A stretch of 64,000 nucleotides of DNA from Rhodococcus sp. 4CII (GTDB lineage Bacteria; Actinomycetota; Actinomycetes; Mycobacteriales; Mycobacteriaceae), in NCBI RefSeq assembly GCF_014256275.1, contig NZ_JACCFE010000002.1, positions 1,426,001-1,490,000 of the forward strand, written 5' to 3'. The notes beneath the pieces are model-generated. The model was given only the letters and a program-made list of their open reading frames with translations. It did not search any database and had not been told where the DNA came from. Positions within the stretch are counted from its first letter, which is position 1. The number at the start of each line of letters is the position of its first letter. The position numbers were made by a program, and so were the translations under genes. Of this stretch, positions 59,183 through 64,000 are shown piece by piece.

Positions 59183-59974
59183 CTAAGCTGACACTTCCTC
59201 GGCCAGCGCGCAGGGCTGCGGCGCGTGCTTGAACTTGTCGCGCCATTTCCGCCCGTAGACGGTGCTCATGCCGCCCCGCAGACCACGAATTGCGTCGAAC
59301 AGGTAGCGGAGATTGTGTGTATTCGCGGTAGCCGTCTTTCTGCCCAGGTGATTCATGTACGACATCTCGGTGAGATAGATGCCGAAGCCGGCGTCCGCCA
59401 CACGCAGGCACCAGTCCAGATTGGCGCCCCACCCGTATTTCCCGAATGTGCGTTCATCGATTTCGCCGGCGGCCTCCCAGGCGCCCGCGCTGATCATCAT
59501 GGCCGTGCCGTCGAAACAGGGCACCTGCCAATAGCGCTCGACCGGCTCGTACTCGGCTGCGGGGCCATCGAATTCGGCCTTCTGCCAACCATGCCCCCCG
59601 GTATCGTCGTACATCGGGCCGATGAGACCCGCGTCGCCCGGCAATCTCTCGTCGAGCACACCGGCGAAGAATCCCGGCGACAGGCGGGTGTCGTTGTTCA
59701 GCGTCATCGCGTGGGTATAGCCCTCACGGAACGCGATGCGAAATCCCAGGTTCGAACCGCCGGCCCACCCGAGATTCGTCCCCGGCGTGGCGACACGCTC
59801 GGCCGCGTACGGCACGTAGTCGCCGCGATTGTCGACGACGAGAACGTCGACCAGATTCGACTCACGAAGAATCTCGGGAATGAGATCGTGTGTCATCGCG
59901 ATCTGGCCGAACACGGGGACCACTACAAGACATCTTTTTGCCGAGCTTCGCGGGCTCACTGTCGATCTCCCCAT
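59183..59974 (-). CDS. Family 2 glycosyltransferase
   Basis: A 263-residue GT-A enzyme: LVVVPVFGQIAMTHDLIPEI N-terminal strand, VVDNRGDYV, NLGWAGGSNLGFR, then MTLNNDTRLSPGFF with the NNDT form of the DxD metal motif. This resembles rhamnosyl-/galactofuranosyl-type GT2 enzymes of actinobacterial cell envelopes. ATG 59974 has GGAAGAA just upstream. Acceptor unknown. The 268-base gap upstream holds its promoter and nothing gene-like. Confidence 0.78.
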   Translation of the reverse strand: MGRSTVSPRSSAKRCLVVVPVFGQIAMTHDLIPEILRESNLVDVLVVDNRGDYVPYAAERVATPGTNLGWAGGSNLGFRIAFREGYTHAMTLNNDTRLSPGFFAGVLDERLPGDAGLIGPMYDDTGGHGWQKAEFDGPAAEYEPVERYWQVPCFDGTAMMISAGAWEAAGEIDERTFGKYGWGANLDWCLRVADAGFGIYLTEMSYMNHLGRKTATANTHNLRYLFDAIRGLRGGMSTVYGRKWRDKFKHAPQPCALAEEVSA

Positions 59975-60242
59975 TTCTTCCGGCTGATTTACTCGAACGG
60001 TGCGCCGAAGCGCCGCTCCCTGCTTGAACCGACCTGCTCCACGAAAAGGTACACAACCGACCGGTCCGCTTCCACAGGAACTTCTCAGACTCGTCCGTTC
60101 GGTCGACACCGAACCGTGTGAGGAACCGCGAACCGGGGAAGCGAACATCCTCGGGATTCCACGTCAGGTTGCCGGTAGGCCGAGAATATGGGCAACGTCA
60201 TCTGACCGCCGCTGGTCTGCACATAGCCGCTGACGATGGTGG

Positions 60243-60319
60243 TGGTGCCCCCAGTCGGACTCGAACCGACACTGTGCGGATTTTAAGTCCGCTGCCTCTG
60301 CCAATTGGGCTATAGGGGC
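60243..60319 (-). tRNA. tRNA with UAA anticodon (tRNA-Leu by anticodon)
   Basis: Mature 5' end at 60319, discriminator A at 60246, encoded CCA at 60243-60245. The acceptor stem pairs GCCCCTA with TGGGGGC; the anticodon stem GCGGA/TCCGC encloses CTTAAAA, giving anticodon TAA, which reads UUA. The T-arm is GTCGG-TTCGAGT-CCGAC. The variable loop is only five bases (ACAGT), not the long arm of normal tRNA-Leu, and the D-stem is three pairs. Identity as Leu rests on the anticodon alone. Confidence 0.85.
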
Positions 60320-60368
60320 TAGCGGTCGCCGAGGGGTGGCTCGGCGACCGTGCGCAGATCACCCTAGC

Positions 60369-61313
60369 TCAGGCGATCGACAATGCGATTCCGTCGAGGA
60401 TGTCGTGTTCGCTGACGACGAGGTGGTCGATTCCGGCCTTCTTCTCGAATGCATCTGCCAGCACCAGGGTCACGATCGCGCCGCCGCCGATGACGTCGAC
60501 CCGCCCAGGGTGCATCGGACCGAGCGCGGCGCGTTCGGTGTGGGTCATGGCGATCAGCGAGTTGCAGACCTCCCGCAGCCGCGGCAGTGAGATGCGGGAG
60601 AGATGCACCTGCTCGGCGTCGTATTCGGGCAGTTCTTTCGCGAGCGCGGCGATCGTAGTCATGGTCCCGGCGACGCCCACCCAGGTGTGGGCCTGTTCGA
60701 CAGGAACGCGGGCGAAGGCGTCGTCGAGACGCTCCTGCGCGAACGCCCTTGCGTCCTCGACCTGTGCGGGCGTCGGCGGGTCGTCGTGGAGACACCGTTC
60801 GGTGATGCGCACGCACCCGATGTCGGTGGAGAACGCCGCGTGGACGCCGGATTCGTCGCCCAGCACGACCTCGGTGGAACCGCCGCCGAGGTCCACCACC
60901 ACGAACGGTCCCTGCGCCGGATCCAGTTCGCCGACCGCGCCGGTGAACGACAGCCGCGCTTCCTCGTCGCCGGTGATGACTTCGGCGCCGGCGCCGGCGA
61001 TCACGGCACCGAGCACCTCTCGGGTCATCGAGAAGAAATCGTCCCGGTTCGATGCGTCGCGGGTGGCCGACGTGGCCACCATGCGGACAGCGGTGGCACC
61101 GGCCTCCGCGATCATTCCGGCATACTCGGCCAACGCGATCCGAGTGCGTTCGATGGCCTCGGGCGCGAGACGCCCGGTGGCGTCGACGCCCTGGCCGAGC
61201 CGAACGACCCGCATCTCGCGGCGCACGTCGTGCAGTGCGCCACGGTCGTCGACGTCGGCGATGAGCAGGCGGATGGAGTTGGTGCCGCAGTCGACGGCAG
61301 CGACCCGCGTCAC
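60369..61313 (-). CDS. Ppx/GppA-family exopolyphosphatase/pppGpp phosphatase
   Basis: A 314-residue ASKHA-fold phosphatase: VDCGTNSIRLLIADV (about 6-20) is phosphate loop 1 and VVDLGGGSTEVVLGD (about 130-144) loop 2. It is the short, two-domain actinobacterial form (as in M. tuberculosis Rv1026/Ppx2 or Rv0496). It hydrolyses polyphosphate or pppGpp. GTG 61313 overlaps the DUF501 stop by GTGA. Gene order eno - ftsB - DUF501 - ppx is the conserved actinobacterial one. Confidence 0.88.
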   Translation of the reverse strand: MTRVAAVDCGTNSIRLLIADVDDRGALHDVRREMRVVRLGQGVDATGRLAPEAIERTRIALAEYAGMIAEAGATAVRMVATSATRDASNRDDFFSMTREVLGAVIAGAGAEVITGDEEARLSFTGAVGELDPAQGPFVVVDLGGGSTEVVLGDESGVHAAFSTDIGCVRITERCLHDDPPTPAQVEDARAFAQERLDDAFARVPVEQAHTWVGVAGTMTTIAALAKELPEYDAEQVHLSRISLPRLREVCNSLIAMTHTERAALGPMHPGRVDVIGGGAIVTLVLADAFEKKAGIDHLVVSEHDILDGIALSIA

Positions 61314-61864
61314 CGCTCGGGGCTTTCGACGTCGTCGATGCCGGGCCAGTCCGCGGGGATCGCGGTACCCCGCAGCTTGCCACCGGCAGCGGACGCGGCG
61401 AGGGCGACGGACTCGTCGCCCAGCGGGTTGACGCCCGGCCCCTTCGCCAGCGAGTGCGCCATCAGCACGTGCAGGCACTTGACGCGCTCCGGCATTCCAC
61501 CGCCGGTGAAGTCGGTGCCGAGGGGCTCGATGGCGTCGCGCTCGGCGAGATACGACTGGTGGGCGCGCAGATATGCGGCCGCGAGTTCCGGATCCTGCGC
61601 GAGGCGCTCGGTCATCTCGCGCATCACACCCGCGGACTCCTGCCGGCTGGCTTCCGCGGTGAGTCGCGGGTCCGTCAGGTAGTACAGCGTCGGGAACGGG
61701 GTTCCGTCGGGAAGTTTGGGCGCGGTCTTCACGACGCCGGGCTTGCCGTCGGGACTGCGGTACGCGATCTCGAGCACTCCGCGCGGCTCGCGGCCCAATT
61801 GGGCGGCGACGGCGTCGAGGTCTTCCTGCGGCACGGGGCTGGACGGGTCGGACGAAGTGGTCAC
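61310..61864 (-). CDS. DUF501 protein
   Basis: A 184-residue protein with the DUF501 pattern (VAAQLGREPRGVLEIAYRSP; PFPTLYYLTDPRLTAEASRQ; HQSYLAERDAI; GGMPERVKCLHVLMAHSLAK). The two Cys/His-containing segments CLHVLMAH are conserved, function unknown; the gene travels with ppx and ftsB in actinobacteria. GTG 61864 overlaps the ftsB stop by GTGA. Confidence 0.85.
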   Translation of the reverse strand: MTTSSDPSSPVPQEDLDAVAAQLGREPRGVLEIAYRSPDGKPGVVKTAPKLPDGTPFPTLYYLTDPRLTAEASRQESAGVMREMTERLAQDPELAAAYLRAHQSYLAERDAIEPLGTDFTGGGMPERVKCLHVLMAHSLAKGPGVNPLGDESVALAASAAGGKLRGTAIPADWPGIDDVESPER

Positions 61865-62580
61865 CCGGTGGGTTCTCCTGGTTCTGGCGGTACGGGCGGC
61901 GGGACCACGGGGGGCGCCGACGCCGGCGCCGGCTGCACCTCGGGTGCGACCGGCGGTTCTGAAATGGTCTTCCACAGGTCGGAGTACCAGGGGCCCGCCA
62001 TCTCGGCGTCCTTCTCCTCCGGCTTCTCCGGCTCCTTGTAGTCGCCGGGCAACTGCACCTGGAACGGGGTGTCTCCGGGTTTCACCCAGCGGAGCCGGCC
62101 CCGCGCCTGCGCCTCGATGTAGGCGGGATCCGAGTAGCGCTCCTCGAGCACCCGCAGGTCCTTCAATTCCTTCTCGAGTTGAACCTGTTCCGCCGCAATA
62201 CGATCCGCCTCACTGCGCTGGGTGAGGTAGTTGCGCAGCGGCACTGCGAGGGTGAGGGCGAGAAGCAATACGACCATCACGAGGATCAGCGCCCGGCCGG
62301 TCGACAGCCCGAGGATCGTGTGCTCGGACCGTGTGATGCGGGCGGCCCCGGTCGCGCCCACCCGTCTGGGGCGGGCGCGGCCGGGGAGCACCTTGCCGGT
62401 GTCGGCGCCATCGACCGACTCCGGTTTGCCGTCGGCCTGACCGGGAGTCGACTTGGTGGTGCGGGGACGCCGCGCTCCGGGCGCGCCGTCCGCGCGGCTT
62501 CCGCGCGCGCGTTCACCACGCCCGGAGCCCCGGCCGCCCGGACTGGCTCCGGACGACCGCGGCCTACCGCGCTGTACCAC
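61861..62580 (-). CDS. ftsB: FtsB/DivIC-family septum protein
   Basis: A 239-residue bitopic membrane protein: a long basic, Gly/Arg/Pro-rich cytoplasmic tail (to about 85), one membrane span (ALILVMVVLLLALTLAVPL, about 96-114), a coiled coil (about 122-150) and an extracytoplasmic Pro-rich tail. By family it forms the FtsQ-FtsL-FtsB subcomplex of the divisome. GTG 62580 is 35 bases after the enolase stop on the same strand, so it is probably co-transcribed with eno. Confidence 0.82.
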   Translation of the reverse strand: MVQRGRPRSSGASPGGRGSGRGERARGSRADGAPGARRPRTTKSTPGQADGKPESVDGADTGKVLPGRARPRRVGATGAARITRSEHTILGLSTGRALILVMVVLLLALTLAVPLRNYLTQRSEADRIAAEQVQLEKELKDLRVLEERYSDPAYIEAQARGRLRWVKPGDTPFQVQLPGDYKEPEKPEEKDAEMAGPWYSDLWKTISEPPVAPEVQPAPASAPPVVPPPVPPEPGEPTG

Positions 62581-62615
62581 CTACCCCAACACCCCTTACG
62601 TCGAACTGTCGAACG

Positions 62616-63902
62616 TCAGCCTTCGAACGCGAATCGCGGGAACGCGACCTCGCCTGCGTAGCGGGCGGCGTCGCCCAGGTTCTCCTCGATGCGCAGCAGC
62701 TGGTTGTACTTGGCGACGCGCTCGCTACGAGCGGGTGCACCGGTCTTGATCTGACCGCTGCCCACGGCGACCGCGAGGTCGGCGATGGTGGTGTCCTCGG
62801 TCTCGCCGGACCGGTGGCTCATCATCGTCTTGTATCCGTTGCGGTGCGCGAGGTCGACGGCGTCGAGGGTCTCGGTCAGCGTGCCGATCTGGTTGACCTT
62901 CACCAGCAGCGCGTTCGCGGCGCCCTTGACGATGCCTTCCTCGAGCCGCTCGGGGTTGGTGACGAACAGGTCGTCGCCGACCAGCTGCACCTTGTTGCCG
63001 ATCTGATCGGTCAGGGCGACCCAGCCGTCCCAGTCGTCCTCGTCCAGCGGGTCCTCGATGGACACGATCGGGTACGCATCGACCAGTTCCGTGTAGAACG
63101 CCGTCATCTCGGCTGCCGTCCGATTGCTGCCCTCGAACTTGTAGCCGGTGCCGTCGGTGTAGAACTCGGTGGCGGCGACATCGAGTGCCAGCGCGACATC
63201 GGTGCCCAGCACCAGACCGGTCTTGCCGATGGCGACGCTGATCAGGTCGAGGGCTTCCTTGGTGCCGGCGACGTCGGGGGCGAAGCCGCCCTCGTCACCG
63301 AGTCCGGTGGCCAGGCCCTTCTCCTTGAGCACCGACTTCAGCGCGTGGTACACCTCGGCGCCCCAGCGCAGCGACTCCTTGAACGTGGCGGCGCCGATCG
63401 GGGCGACCATGAACTCCTGAACGTCGACACCGGTGTCGGCGTGCGCACCACCGTTGAGGATGTTCATCATCGGGACGGGCAGGACATGGGCGTTGGGGCC
63501 GCCGACGTAGCGAAAGAGGTCGAGTCCCGAGGACTCGGCGGCCGCGCGTGCCACAGCCAGCGACGCACCGAGGAGCGCGTTGGCGCCGAGGCGGGACTTG
63601 TCCGGGGTGCCGTCCGCGTCGAGCAGCGCCTGGTCGACGGTGCGCTGCTCGGTGGCGTCGATGCCGATGATGGCCGGCGCGATCTCGTTCAGCACGGCCT
63701 CGACGGCCTTCTCGACGCCCTTGCCGTTGTAGCGGTCGCCGCCGTCACGCAGTTCCACGGCCTCGTGCTCACCGGTCGACGCGCCCGACGGAACCGCGGC
63801 GCGAGCGAAACTTCCGTCGTCGAGCAGCACCTCGACCTCCACCGTGGGGTTACCACGGGAATCGAGGATCTCACGGGCTCCGACCTGCTCAATGATGGAC
63901 AC
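62616..63902 (-). CDS. eno: Enolase
   Basis: A 428-residue enolase with all signature blocks: EILDSRGNPTVEVEV (about 11-25), GGAHADTGVDVQEFMVAPIG (about 154-173), SIEDPLDEDDWDGW, GDDLFVTNPERL, LLVKVNQIGTLTET (catalytic Lys) and SHRSGETEDTTIADLAV. It interconverts 2-phosphoglycerate and phosphoenolpyruvate. GTG 63902 follows AAGGAG by nine bases. The leader holds a tandem repeat. Confidence 0.97.
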   Translation of the reverse strand: MSIIEQVGAREILDSRGNPTVEVEVLLDDGSFARAAVPSGASTGEHEAVELRDGGDRYNGKGVEKAVEAVLNEIAPAIIGIDATEQRTVDQALLDADGTPDKSRLGANALLGASLAVARAAAESSGLDLFRYVGGPNAHVLPVPMMNILNGGAHADTGVDVQEFMVAPIGAATFKESLRWGAEVYHALKSVLKEKGLATGLGDEGGFAPDVAGTKEALDLISVAIGKTGLVLGTDVALALDVAATEFYTDGTGYKFEGSNRTAAEMTAFYTELVDAYPIVSIEDPLDEDDWDGWVALTDQIGNKVQLVGDDLFVTNPERLEEGIVKGAANALLVKVNQIGTLTETLDAVDLAHRNGYKTMMSHRSGETEDTTIADLAVAVGSGQIKTGAPARSERVAKYNQLLRIEENLGDAARYAGEVAFPRFAFEG

Positions 63903-63949
63903 TTGCTGATTCTCCTTTATTGGGCTTCGCACTGTGCACCGACCGGTCC

Positions 63950-63983
63950 GATCGTGCCAGGACACCAGATCGTGCCAGGACAC
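63950..63983. repeat. Tandem 16-bp direct repeat in the enolase leader
   Basis: GATCGTGCCAGGACAC occurs at 63950-63965 and 63968-63983, an 18-bp period, 48 bases upstream of the enolase start. It may be a regulatory site or a simple duplication. Confidence 0.7.
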
Positions 63984-64000
63984 AGCGTAACGGCACACCG

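Noticed and set aside
60243..60319. tRNA as attachment site of an integrated element
   Set aside because: No integrase, no repeated tRNA 3' end, and flanking genes are in conserved actinobacterial order.
1..64000. CRISPR arrays, rRNA genes, prophage or conjugative genes
   Set aside because: No regularly spaced repeats, rRNA-like sequence or phage structural genes were seen; the only mobile element recognised is the IS630 copy.

Overview
The window reads as chromosome of a high-GC actinobacterium, most likely a Rhodococcus of the jostii/opacus type. Grounds: very GC-rich codon use, many ATGA/GTGA start-stop overlaps, F420-type and mycofactocin-type enzymes, and a conserved actinobacterial block at the right end (enolase, FtsB/DivIC-like, DUF501, Ppx/GppA, tRNA). 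About 47 kb in the middle (roughly 7.7-55 kb) is a steroid catabolic island. Its content resembles, from memory, the cholate (bile acid) clusters of rhodococci more than the cholesterol cluster. No database search was possible, so names rest on motifs, length, order and remembered family members.

Layout. 0-7.6 kb: RNA methyltransferase-like gene, nitroreductase, a PknK-like kinase/ATPase gene broken by a 49-bp-period duplication, flavodoxin-fold reductase, class II amidotransferase, small secreted protein. 7.7-10.5 kb: KshB reductase and two divergent SDRs. 10.6-16.2 kb: a tightly coupled operon laid out like the mycobacterial igr operon (two acyl-CoA dehydrogenases, ChsH1- and ChsH2-like hydratases, Ltp2-like aldolase, extra MaoC hydratase), for removal of the last side-chain carbons. 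16.3-22.4 kb: SnoaL-like protein, F420-type LLM oxidoreductase, two acyl-CoA ligases, Old Yellow Enzyme. 22.5-28.2 kb: thioesterase, MaoC hydratase, fused double acyl-CoA dehydrogenase, FadA5-like thiolase and a TetR regulator (side-chain beta-oxidation). 28.4-35.4 kb: KstD, HsaA-like monooxygenase, KshA, a small Cys protein, two SDRs and an IS630 element. 35.6-38.8 kb: esterase, LtrA, DUF427 and a relic. 38.8-48.2 kb: lipase-like lipoprotein, HsaC, a second monooxygenase, HsaF, HsaG, HsaE, a second KstD, HsaD and divergent HsaB (ring A/B opening). 48.3-56.7 kb: IclR regulator, LLM + BaiE-like pair, MFS transporter, three SDRs, MarR and AraC regulators. 56.7-64 kb: housekeeping genes.

How it fits together: CoA ligases activate the acyl side chain; double dehydrogenase, MaoC hydratases, SDR dehydrogenase and thiolase shorten it; the igr-like operon removes the last piece by retro-aldol cleavage; KstD and KshAB open ring B; HsaA/HsaB, HsaC and HsaD degrade ring A; HsaE/F/G finish the dienoate. 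SDRs and the SnoaL/LLM/OYE proteins are candidates for handling ring hydroxyls.

Main new-looking signals: (1) a 15-bp pseudo-palindrome at nine intergenic sites, nearly all between divergent promoters of the island, implying one dedicated regulon; (2) SnoaL-fold proteins with the BaiE-type Tyr/Asp/His pattern, each next to an F420-type LLM oxidoreductase, a possible aerobic dehydroxylation module; (3) two 51-bp covarying 25-1-25 palindromes between convergent genes; (4) an IS630 copy that sits in a stop codon and rebuilds it. No stretch longer than about 270 bases lacks a gene. The longest gaps are 59975-60242, 57260-57477, 35417-35631 and 28211-28395; I see nothing gene-like in the first three, and the fourth holds one operator site.
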